A stretch of 64,000 bases of DNA from Epiperipatus broadwayi (Eukaryota > Onychophora > Udeonychophora > Euonychophora > Peripatidae): contig JAQFVV010012419.1 in assembly GCA_028023455.1 (NCBI GenBank), forward strand, positions 1,002,501 to 1,066,500, given 5' to 3'. Shown here piece after piece: positions 23,141 to 33,157 of the stretch. Both the position numbers and the translations under genes were made by a program. The first letter of the stretch is position 1, and each line of letters opens with the position of its first letter. A model generated the notes under the pieces. It did not search any database and was not told the DNA's origin. It saw only the letters and a program-made list of their open reading frames with translations.

Positions 23141-24480
23141 ATAATAAACCCTTTTTGATTGCAAAAATTAAAAATGTTTTGCTATTTTATTATAAAAGAT
23201 AAAGATGTTATTTAAAGCCTTATCCTCACAGACTTCATTACTTTATAATAAATTCAGTGCCAATCATAATATAATAAAACTAGACTAGCTTCCATATCTA
23301 ATACTATCTTAGTTCAAATTATTACTAACAAATTTTTCAAAAATAAGGGCTTAGATAACTTTTTTCCTAGATATCTTAAATACTAAACCTTTTTTTAATT
23401 ACAAATCTTCTTTCATTATGAAACATCAGCCAACTTATCATCCTACAAATATATTAAATAAATTATTTCATTTTTACAATTAATTTTTGGAATGCTTACA
23501 TTTTATTAAATAATGTCAATTTTTTCATTGTTCAACAATCTTCATCAAAGATTTATTTCATTCTTTCTAATGTTTAACAAAAAAAAAAATGCAAGAGAAA
23601 GCAAAGTACGATACAAATAATCCTATAGACCTGCAAAAGTAATATATTCTCATATTTTTTCCACATTAATAAGGATAGTTCAACTCTGAGTATTATTACT
23701 AAATTTCTTCATATTTTAGAGATAAATTCACGATACAATATTGTTATCTATCCCTACTTTGCATAAAGTAACAATTGTATACATTAAACTAACAATTACA
23801 TTTCTGGAAAATAGGATCTCTATAAATAAACCATATTTCCTAATAACACTGCAGACCGATGGGATGTCTCTTGATCTCCACGTATATAATTAATTGTAAA
23901 TAACACAGAGCATACAATCTTAGTAATAATAAATTATGTGTAAACACGAGCATGTTTCACCATTTCTCCATGTTAACAATATAAGACCCTAGTAAATAGA
24001 TAGCTGAGAAATAGGTGTTATGTTCACATATATAATTTGGAATAGTTCAGCCTAAATAATTAATAATTTTTGATGCCTGTGAATGGAATGGTAGGAATCA
24101 ATCTTGTCTAGTTGACACCTGATCAGATCACTCCCTTTACTGTAATAAAGATTGAAATAAAATTATAGATATCTATAAGACATATCTTTGCATAAAAAGG
24201 GTTGATGATCTAACAAATTTAATTTTTATTTCCTGTTCTTAAACTACTTTAAACATAATAATAACTTATTAATCAAGCACATAATACACACATTTAAAAC
24301 ATACTACAACTTTTCAAACATAATTGATGAAAAAGAACTTCCCTTAGACAAAATCAGAAATTTTTCTATGTAGATCATATGCCCCAAAACCCAAATCAAT
24401 ACCTTTCTGTGAAATTATTATAAATTCATTTAACTCATTACTAAATCATTCTTCAAATCCTCATCAAATCCATAAAAATG
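23141..24480. other. Gene-free AT-rich stretch
   Basis: Nothing recognisable; short frames only. It may hold further decayed 3' sequence of the Penelope-like remnant. Confidence 0.5.
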
Positions 24481-24732
24481 TAATCTAATAATCACATAAT
24501 CACCATTTCTTATGCTTGCACATAACTGTTATTAAAACAGGCAAAACTCTCCATGCGGTAGTGCCACTCAGTACCAGCCAGAGTAATCAATAGATGCTAG
24601 AAGGCTTGTGCATAAAATCCCCATCTAATGCCTAGTCATCCAATATCCCCAGACTAGTTTCTGGCTTGTGGCTCTAGCTGGCACTGAGTGGCACTACTGC
24701 ATGGAGAGTTTTGCGTGTTTTAATCTAATAAT
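24481..24732 (-). mobile_element. Hammerhead-family foldback, 12-bp duplication
   Basis: TAATCTAATAAT at 24481-24492 and 24721-24732 flanks 228 bp. The interior starts CACATAATCACCAT. Its left arm (AAAACAGGCAAAACTCTCC) is mirrored by the right arm (GGAGAGTTTTGCGTGTTTT), and the CCACTCAGTACCAGC block is mirrored by GCTGGCACTGAGTGG. The ribozyme is cut inside stem II after TTTCTGGCTTGTGGC, so self-cleavage is lost. Confidence 0.85.
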
Positions 24733-24881
24733 AACACAATTATTATAGTAAAAGCTAAGTCATTCAAACAGACTAACAGATTTATTTCAATTTGTTGTAA
24801 ATTTAAATATGATTTAAATGGGTCTAATTCCAACATTGTGACATCAAATGATAGTGAAGTGCATATTTAGAAAGGATTAAC

Positions 24882-25187
24882 AAGTCTTTACAACACATGA
24901 CCACTTCCTCTTATGCTTGTGTATAACTGTTGTTAAAACAGGCAAAACTCACTATATATATATATTGCCACACACAGCAAGCTAGAGTAATCAATGGATG
25001 CCAGAAGGCCTGTGCATAAAATCCCCATCTAGTGCCTACTCATCCAATATCCCCAGACTAGTTTCTGGCTTATGGCCTTCATCAGTGAGGAGCCTTGGAT
25101 CTGAGAGCACTGGCATCCATTGATTACTCTAGCTTGCTGTGTGTGGCAATATATATAGTGAGCTTTGTCTATTTTAAGTCTTTACAA
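24882..25187 (-). mobile_element. Hammerhead-family element with complete ribozyme, 12-bp duplication
   Basis: AAGTCTTTACAA at 24882-24893 and 25176-25187 flanks 282 bp. The outer arms (about 24930-25002 and 25110-25175) are inverted copies, including an ATATATATA stretch and AGCAAGCTAGAGTAATCAAT. Between them lies a full-length hammerhead motif on the minus strand. This is the clearest single-copy form of the family: inverted arm, ribozyme, inverted arm. Confidence 0.87.
25042..25100 (-). ncRNA. Type I hammerhead ribozyme, single-copy locus
   Basis: Core CUGAUGA and GAAA intact, GUC triplet intact, both helices of stem I intact. Stem II is AGGC-CAUAA-GCCA, with an A/A mismatch at the core-proximal pair and three G-C pairs beyond it. 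Predicted to be weaker than the 14-kb copies unless the mismatch is tolerated. Confidence 0.7.
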
Positions 25188-25925
25188 ATAAATAATTAGT
25201 CTTTCTTCTATTGATCATAAAATAACAAAAAGAAAAATATACGAAGATGATTGAAGAAAATATTTCTTTGTAAGTTCAATTCTCCACTTATTGTCTCTGA
25301 TACCTAGAAACAGTATTCAACATGAATTATCACGATACAAATTGCAAACTACAATAACTTCCAAGAACAAGAATTTAAAAAACATCAATCTGAAATACCA
25401 ATACATATGACTATGAAATTAAAAAATGAAAAAACAAAAAAAAAAAACACAGAACTAACCAATAAAAAAAAGTGATTGCTGATAAAATGACTAGCATACA
25501 ATAAGACAATAAACAGAAAGTTGTATTGCAATTGATAACAATTCATAGATTGGAGACTTTTGTAATAATGTGAGGATCAAATTCATTAACACATTTGTCA
25601 ATGAAATCAAAACATTACAAATAGAAAGATGAAAAAGTATTAATAATATACTAATATGCAAAAATGTGTATGACAACACAAATTTTTGAAATGATGAAAG
25701 AGATTAAACCAAATGATAGTGTTTAATAAAATATTGCCGATAAAACAATTTTGGCAAACAATGAAATGTAAAAAAAAATTATGATTTCCAAAGAAAGATT
25801 AAAATGGCCCTTGGAAAGATTCCTTCAAGTAACTTACAGATCAATTCTTACAATAGTTGTTTTATCTATTTTCTAGATTCTTAATTAAATCATTATTTAT
25901 ACAAAATAAAAACAAAAAAAATTAC
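25188..25925. other. Probable intron sequence downstream of POLRMT-like exon
   Basis: AT-rich sequence without a recognised further exon on the minus strand, although the gene should continue in this direction. Low-complexity A-runs are present near 25434. Confidence 0.4.
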
Positions 25926-26084
25926 CCTTTGTTCAAGTTCATAAAATACATCTTTAATTTCGATATCTTCAACAGGATTCTGATAGAATAAGCATTCCAG
26001 TTTAGCAGCAAATACTTGAGCACCTATACTGGTTCCAGTGGCCTCCATTGCTGCTTGAAGTTCATTAATTTTATCAAAATTACC
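25926..26084 (-). CDS. POLRMT: Exon, POLRMT-like pentatricopeptide region (third visible exon)
   Basis: Minus strand, 159 nt, 53 codons, phase 0 at both ends. Acceptor TTTTTATTCATCAG precedes 26084 and donor GTAATT follows 25926. The translation begins GNFDKINELQAAMEATGTS and ends KDVFYELEQR. Joined to the exon at 27872-27991 it gives KLYTHLMHAWAKK followed by GNFDKINEL. This is the 'LYN.LL.GWAkkG....i..l' pattern of the pentatricopeptide repeats N-terminal to the catalytic domain of animal mitochondrial RNA polymerase. The protein acts in the mitochondrial matrix, transcribing mtDNA and making replication primers. The catalytic domain is not in the window. Another PPR protein is the main alternative; the exon structure itself is well supported. 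Confidence 0.68.
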
Positions 26085-26309
26085 CTGATGAATAAAAACA
26101 AATAAATAGTAGTACATTTTTAGCATTTAAAAATAAATTAAATCATTGAAAGTTATAATGAAATCACTGCCAATAAACCGACAGGAGTGTTTTTTATTAA
26201 AAAATGTAAATAAATAAAGTGCAGAACAAAAAAGAATATTTTTATTGAAGAACACCTCACAAAAGAATAAATCTATTAATCAACGAATATTAAATATTTA
26301 CTAAAGAAA

Positions 26310-26530
26310 ATGCTGCAGAAAGGAGTTTGCTATTAACTGACAGACCCTTTGATAACATCAAATAGAGCAAATTCCAAATGTGAACTCCATAAATTCTTGT
26401 TTGGTGTAGTTTTATCACTGTCCTGATTATTTTATATGATGAACAAACATGGATAGGTTGCTCATTAATATGCATCAGATAGTATGGCAAATTTATTGGC
26501 TTTTAGCATTTTTTGAAGGCAGATGAACAT
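26310..26530 (+). mobile_element. Isolated 5' end of an RTE LINE
   Basis: GCTGCAGAAAGGAGTTTGCT at 26311, then blocks shared with 36811-37030 (ACCCTTTGAT, AGCAAATTCC, CTCCATA, TTCTTGT, ACATGGAT, TTTATTGGCTTTTA), show this is the 5' region of the RTE family. The protein-coding part is absent. LINE copies normally lose their 5' end, so a retained 5' end alone is unusual. It sits in the same orientation as the intact copy and in the intron after the 27.9-kb exon. Several bases of the HDV-like ribozyme are changed. Confidence 0.75.
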
Positions 26531-27871
26531 AAGATTATATATGTGAATGATTCTCCATGTCTTCAATCATATAAACCAAACCAAATAATGACCTTCATTT
26601 CAGCCAAGGTTAAAATCAATTTGATTTTTCAAATATTTTTTTTTTTCTTCTCCTAAAAGACTTTAAATAATGAAAGTAATTTTAATAGACAAAATTTAGT
26701 AGTTAAATCAATCTTTCTCCTGAGGAAAAGTTTTTAAGATTACCCAAGTGGGGTTATTACAAGTAATTTGGAAAGTGGTTACAATGTACTCACTTGATAA
26801 TGAATGAATGTGGTTGAGTCTTATATGAATCTTCATAATTTAATATGCCTTGTGTTGTATATGTCATACTTATACTTAATGCACTGTAAAATATAGAAAC
26901 GTTTTCTGAATCTTTATGCTTGCATTTTTTCATCACTTTTGTGTGGATAATCATTCATTACTGTAATCATTTGTGTTACCTCTTCCATCTCATAATTCTT
27001 CAATTAACACTTGATTTGATGGCAGATTTAAATAGAATATTTTGACCTCCAGAAAAGAAGAGTGCAAAAAGAAAGAACTATTCCATACAGTATAAGAGAG
27101 GAATTGTGGAAGACATCTGGAGCAAGAATCTTACAGCTTTCTGTAATGAAAAGTACTTGATTAAATATATATTTTTATATTTGAATAAATGCAAATATCT
27201 CAGTGCATGTCACTAGCTCAAAATTTAAATATTCCACAGAGGGTATTGCTGAAAAAACATAACTTTTGGAAGATAGATTTGATATTTTGAATAAATGTGT
27301 CTTTTTAAACTTGAATAAATATAGATTTGTATACATAAAAAAATAAGACATCCCCTGAAAATAAGCCCAATCTTAATTTTAAGGAAACACAGTAATTAAA
27401 TCAATCCCTAATTTTTATATACAAGGGTCTGAATTAATTTTTGACTTCCCCCATTTTTATTTCAAGTTAAATATTAAAGCCTGATTATGTTGAAGAAACA
27501 AATAGTTTGTGTATTTTAAGTCCAAAGTCAAGAAATAAAAGTATCTATTATAAAATATTATTTTTATATCTATTATTCCACATGACTGGTTTTTAACACT
27601 GAAATAAAAACTAAGACATCTATAAAAAATAATGCTGATATCCTGGATATCATACTCAAAATTTATTTCATTTGCTCCTCTACCTTAGTCATAATCTGTT
27701 ATATTTTTAAGGTAGTTTTTAAAATAATTATAATGAATTATTTTTAAACTCATTTTCCCAACATAAATCATAAAAATTATTTTATCACTCAAAAAGCTAA
27801 AAATATTTCTCTAGCTTATCTACAATTCATTGTTGTGATAGTTTTTTCAAATACACTGAATAAAGTCTTAC
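26531..27871. other. Intron sequence between POLRMT-like exons
   Basis: No additional exon or known element was recognised between the RTE 5' fragment and the next exon. Confidence 0.5.
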
Positions 27872-27991
27872 TTTTTTTGCCCATGCGTGCATCAGGTGAG
27901 TATATAGCTTGCCATCAAGGTGAAGATTCTGCTTTCTGTATCTGAGTTGTTGAGGTGAGTAGGCGAGTAACACAGAGTGAGCAGCACCCAC
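27872..27991 (-). CDS. POLRMT: Exon, POLRMT-like pentatricopeptide region (second visible exon)
   Basis: Minus strand, 120 nt, 40 codons, phase 0 at both ends. Acceptor AAATTCTTTTCAG precedes 27991, and donor GTAAG follows seven A residues. The translation begins VGAAHSVLLAYSPQQLRYRK and ends KLYTHLMHAWAKK. Codon use is richer in G+C than the flanks. It continues the helical repeat of the 36.3-kb exon (LLAFIDACIHINE) and leads into the 25.9-kb exon, all in one frame across phase-0 introns. Together the three exons give about 130 residues. Assignment to POLRMT is by recognised pattern, not alignment. Confidence 0.7.
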
Positions 27992-30084
27992 CTGAAAAGA
28001 ATTTAAAACTCATTTTGACCAAGAAATGTTCAGATTCTCTACCATATACTGTGTGATGAATATAGAATAAATATTAATTATGAAACAAAATGCAAATTAC
28101 ACAATTTTATCATTACAATGGCTTGTTTAACAATCAACATATTTAAAATCAGTTTGCCTCTACACAATCTTGTAATCTTTAATTATCCAAATGCTAGGTT
28201 AAGCACATTAAAAGAATCTTAAATATATTTATTTATATTGTATGATTATAATCATTAATGTTCATTTTCCGATATTTGTAATAGTTCTGATCAATAAGCT
28301 TAGACTAACCACTTTATCTCTTTAACAATGTATGTTTCATAATAATAAATATATCTAAGACTCATGTTTTAAAATTCATATATTTTCATAATTCATTTAA
28401 AATTATTAAAATTATATTCTTTCAATAATAAATAAAAATTTTTGGTTTTAATCTGAATTTTAGTATCTAGATCACAATTTATTCATCTTTTGACATACAC
28501 TAAATGATATGATTAAAAAATAAAACCAATTCATTACAAAAACTGCTATCATTCTAATTAGAAATTTAAAACCTTTTAACATTTTTTCCCTCCCTATAAA
28601 ACAAACATCAAGCAATTTGACATTTGTAAATAAATAATCAACTGTTTGTCGCACATGAGACAGTTAGGAGTTAAAAATCTTGGATATTAAAGTGTAAATG
28701 TCCATCAAATGATGAGAAATCAGAGCTTTCATTATTTTTACAGGAAAATGAATTAAGGAAATAACCTAGAAAAAAATAAAAGATAAAACTAAAAAATCAT
28801 AAAAATATTTCAATACTTTACTGTAGAAAAGCAATGTAATTCGCAGTTTTAATGACGATAATGAATGAATCTAAAATGTAAAGTTGTTAGACATTAGGGT
28901 GTAATATGTTATCACTTCTTGAATTAATCATTCTTTTTATCATAATTTAATAAATAAAAAAAATTTTTTTTCCCGCTTTTCTGCTTCTGTCATAGTCCAG
29001 ATACGTTTCAAATGCACTATCGGTCATCATCAGTCTATAACAAAATGACATTATTGGAACCACAGATTGTTTCTATAAATATTACAATACTCACTTCATT
29101 TCACAATATGAAGATTTTATTTAGATGTTCATCTTCATGTTTTGAGAATTGATGAAAATTTTGTCTATCTGTATTATATATAGTTAGAGTATACCACTGA
29201 ATAATTATTATTACATGTCTAAAGTGCCAAAAAAAATTTTTTTAAATATATTTATTTTTAGAAATTTATGAAAGAAAAAGGATGGAACAAGCATTATGAG
29301 ATCGAAGAAACATGTTGGAAGTGACTGTAGAGAATTAAAAAAAATGATAATATAAGAAAGAAGTTAACTATAAGCATTTGAAAAGTGGAATGAGACAGAA
29401 AAAAATTTGCTGTGTGACAACTTGCTTTTGACTGAGAACTAATGATAATAATATGTTTCACTTTATTCCTTTATCATTGAAAGATCCCAACTGAATCATG
29501 CTGTTAAAACAAATCAACAAATAAATAAGGAAAAAGAATGGGTTTCAGTACTAAATATGAAAAGAACAGACAAATACTAAATGAGAGAAAAATAACACAA
29601 ATTTAAAATTTACATTTATTAAAAATGAAAAATTAGAGGAGATAGGATTTTACGATAGAAAATAAACCTTGTTTAAAAGTACGATTGACGCAAAAGTTCT
29701 TAAAAAAGATAAGTATCAATTATGTAATAAAGGAATATAAAATATATAATCACTTGAATTTTTAAATTTTACGAATTACTGAAGGATGTTTAAATGTAAT
29801 TATATAAGGGATTTGAACATAGACATTCAAGCTCCCTTCAGCTATCTGCTTTAAAAGATTATGGATTATGACAGCTAAAGAATCATATTTTTTAAATCGA
29901 TAAAATTTAAATATTTGCAAACTCACAAATTATCTAATTGCAAGGAATGATGCAAAGTTGGCTAGAAACAAAATAGGAAGTAAATAACATATATTCTCCA
30001 ATGAAATATCAGTAGTCACAATATGATTAAGACCCATATCACCTTCATTTGAAGTCTGTATGAAGGCATTGAAGGAAATACTCT
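27992..30084. other. Intron sequence, no element recognised
   Basis: AT-rich sequence with low-complexity frames on both strands. The minus frames at 28472-28654 and 30016-30213 lack splice borders and look like noise. Confidence 0.5.
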
Positions 30085-30400
30085 AATAAGGTTTCTGATA
30101 GATAGAGGTTCAGAAATAAAAATAATCAAATAGTTTGTCACATGGGAGATCATAAGATGCTGAAAATAAGAAATCCATGATTCTTTAGCTCTTAAACCTG
30201 GGAGTGAAGTCATTTAAAATGAACGAAAATTTATCATACAGAAAAAACAAACTATGCAAGGTTTAAAACTTCATTCACACAGAGGTGAGTTTATCAGGGT
30301 GATAAACTACTAGCTGATGAATACCATACAGATACATCTAATATAAGTCTTTCAGTGACATTTATAAAGAAATCTTCAAAAATAAGTGATAGCATGGTCG
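30085..30400 (+). mobile_element. Possible Ty3/gypsy retropepsin remnant
   Basis: The plus frame near 30087 reads RFLIDRGSEIKIIK, close to the retropepsin active-site block 'flIDtGSeisiip' but with T changed to R, which would abolish catalysis. Stops follow within a few codons and no RT is seen downstream. A relict of an LTR element is the best reading, but chance similarity is possible because the match is short. Confidence 0.35.
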
Positions 30401-31612
30401 ATAGCCAGTGATATACAAACACGTGTATAATATTGGGTACGGCACACTCATTATACTAACAACAATATCATATGGTCCAAATGATTACTTATAATTGTTA
30501 TAAAGAAAAAGTCAAATATTTTAGTTTATTGAAGACATGATTATTTAAAAAAATATTGGATTTTAATTATTAAACAAATATTAATTAAATATATTAAAGA
30601 GCATTTTCTTTCATATAAACATATTTGAAATGTTTTCATTAAAACATTTATTATTTGAAATATATTTTCATTAAAAGAATTTAAAATAGTTAATTAAAAA
30701 ATAAGGGATATTCTAAGATTAAAGAGTTAGTAAAAATATCATTGTCAATTGAAAGATTTTTTATTACTGCTTTTAACATTGTTCAAACTTCAATTATTAT
30801 TAATATGTGTCATCAAGATGATTGACTTTTGATCAGCTTTTTCTCCAGAATGACCCAACATGTTTCAATTTTCACATCACTCAAAGGCACATTCATTATT
30901 GTGTTGACAGAGTCCATCACCTTCATTGCTGATCACCCTTTTCTTCTTTCACCACCAATCTTAACGAGCATCGTATACTTTTTAATAAATAAAATCATTT
31001 CATGATATAATCAAAATAATTTCAACTCAGGCATTTCTTTCAGGTTTGATTGTTGTTATAAATTTGTTTCCTTTCTTTGTTGACTGTGAAATTATGAGTC
31101 TTTACTAGCAGCAGTTTAACAACAATACTTTTTCAACTTTTTTCAATGTGCAATTTTCACATCCAGAAATCCATAGAAAATACCTTAGTCAGAACAATTA
31201 TTTTCTTTTATTCATAATTTTCAAAAAAAAAAAAAAACAATCTTAACTCACTCAAAGATAACCTTATAACCTGTATGTCTTTTATGGATAGATGATGCAA
31301 AACTAAGATATTTACTTTCTACTCCACTTTTATAAACTTTTTAAGCTCATACTATTTTGACCTATACAGACTATACTTATCCCGGTTTTTTTTTTTTTGT
31401 ACTATTTAATGAATTATTTAAAGTAACACCCTCCAAATCATTTTCTTATTCCCAAACAAATTACCATTCTTTTTTAAAATTTTATGAGAAAGACAATTTA
31501 AAAAGCAAGAAAGAAAATATTTTCCTTTTATCTTTATATTTTTAAAATTATTATAATGGATCATGAACTATGCAGTACCTAACTGTACAACTTCCATTAT
31601 ACCTATCCAAAA
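30401..31612. other. Intron sequence, no element recognised
   Basis: Nothing supported beyond AT-rich sequence; an A-run lies near 31224 and a T-run near 31387. Confidence 0.5.
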
Positions 31613-31616
31613 TATA

Positions 31617-32584
31617 CACCTGGGTCTCGTTTTACGCGATAGACAGGTTCCTCAGAAAACACGTGCAAACGAAATCGTGCAAAAATAGACGTAACTTACC
31701 TTGAAAAAGGGGGGATAGGGACTATGATTTTTCAAAACTCGCGTAAAAGCAAAGCACCAATGTAAAATTTACTTTAAAATTCGCGCAAAAAAAAAAATAA
31801 GGAAATAAAATATGACTAATAAAAAATTTCAAATTTGAAAAAAATTGATACAAGACAAACTTTTTTTAACTATAATATTTAATTTTATTCAAAACAATAT
31901 ATTTTTATGCATAATTTACAGTAATTTATATTTTTTTATACACGTTTTAATTATTATCGCTATTTTCCGGTAAACAGGCTCGCTTGCAAACTGATAAAAA
32001 AATCAGATTCTTCACAAGATGAAATACAACTAGCGCCAACGTCACTCTCATGTTGTGTTAATTAATGCTTTTCTGGTGACAACGTAATTAGTAATTAATC
32101 TAACAACTAAAAATTAAATTCTTATTTTTGTCTTTAATTTTCAATTTTAATTGTGCCCATTGCTATTACTCATCTTTTAAAAATAAACTTGCGTACACTA
32201 AATGATTAATAATTGATTAAACGTTCTTTTTTAAAAAGCAAAAACAGAATGCAATTTAAAATGCAAAATTAACACGCACAATGTTTGAACAAATTTACAT
32301 TATAATCTTGTAAAATTTAATGTGTGTATACATAAAATGTGGAAATCATGATTTTAATTTCATTATTGCATAAAATCTTACTATTATAAAGCACTGAAAA
32401 TATTGAAATTACTAAGTTGAAAGTCGAATTTCAATAATGTGCTATTACTTTCAATATAACGTGAGTGCATGAAATTTATTATTTAAAGTAATAGCGCAAT
32501 ATCGGAGTTAAACTTCCGGTGAAACACGAATCGCGTAACTTCAAAATCGTGTTAAATAAGTCCATGTAAAAAGAGACCCTGGTG
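31617..32584. mobile_element. Non-autonomous DNA transposon-like element with terminal inverted repeats
   Basis: The left end CACCTGGGTCTCGTTTTACG (31617) and the reverse complement of the right end, CACCAGGGTCTCTTTTTAC (ending 32584), form imperfect inverted termini. TATA flanks both ends (31613-31616 and 32585-32588), compatible with a 4-bp duplication but weak in AT-rich DNA. CpG-containing strings such as ACGCGA and AATCGCG recur just inside both ends. No transposase frame is present in the 968 bp. The superfamily is undetermined; the CAC terminus would fit several families. Confidence 0.6.
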
Positions 32585-32743
32585 TATATATAAACAATCA
32601 GTAAAAATGTAATTAAACAAACAAAAAATCCACTAAAGTTTCTAAATTTGACAATATTCAAGCATACCACTTTTTTTTCTCTGAGCCTCATGTACAATCA
32701 TGTCAAAAAAAAAAATTGTAAATGAATTTTACAATATGTTAGT

Positions 32744-33157
32744 AATAAGCTAATGCACATGCGCTTTTGTAGATGTCACTATATAAATGGATACTCCCAC
32801 TTTTTCAAACACAAGATAGTCTTTGGGAAAAGATAGACTGAATCCATCTATCTTTTCGACCCAAACGTATATGTATGGGCAAATCTTAAGTGAGAGCGTG
32901 AAGTTGTTAATTGATCACTTTAAATTACTTTTTACTACGTGAATGAATGACGCTTGTGAAATTTCTAGAATTTACGATATGTCATTCTTATTAAATTAAA
33001 CATATGTAAACAAGACATTTATTTTATATAGCGCGATGTTTTAATAAACTATTCATTTATATAGTGACATCTACAAAGCGCATGTGCATTAGCTTATTGG
33101 TATTACAGTTTATTAAAAGATCGCGCTATATAAAATAAATGTCTTGTTTAAATATGT
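32744..33157. repeat. Interleaved pair of inverted repeats (foldback-like)
   Basis: Arm A (32744-32789, contains GCTAATGCACATGCGC) is inverted at 33054-33098. Arm B (32997-33050, contains ACAAGACATTTATTTTATAT) is inverted at 33107-33157. The order A, B, A', B' cannot fold as one nested hairpin. The interior holds a smaller hairpin, AAAAGATAG/CTATCTTTT, near 32829-32857, and GAGAGCGTGAAG near 32893. It may be one element inserted in or recombined with another copy. No coding capacity. Confidence 0.75.
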
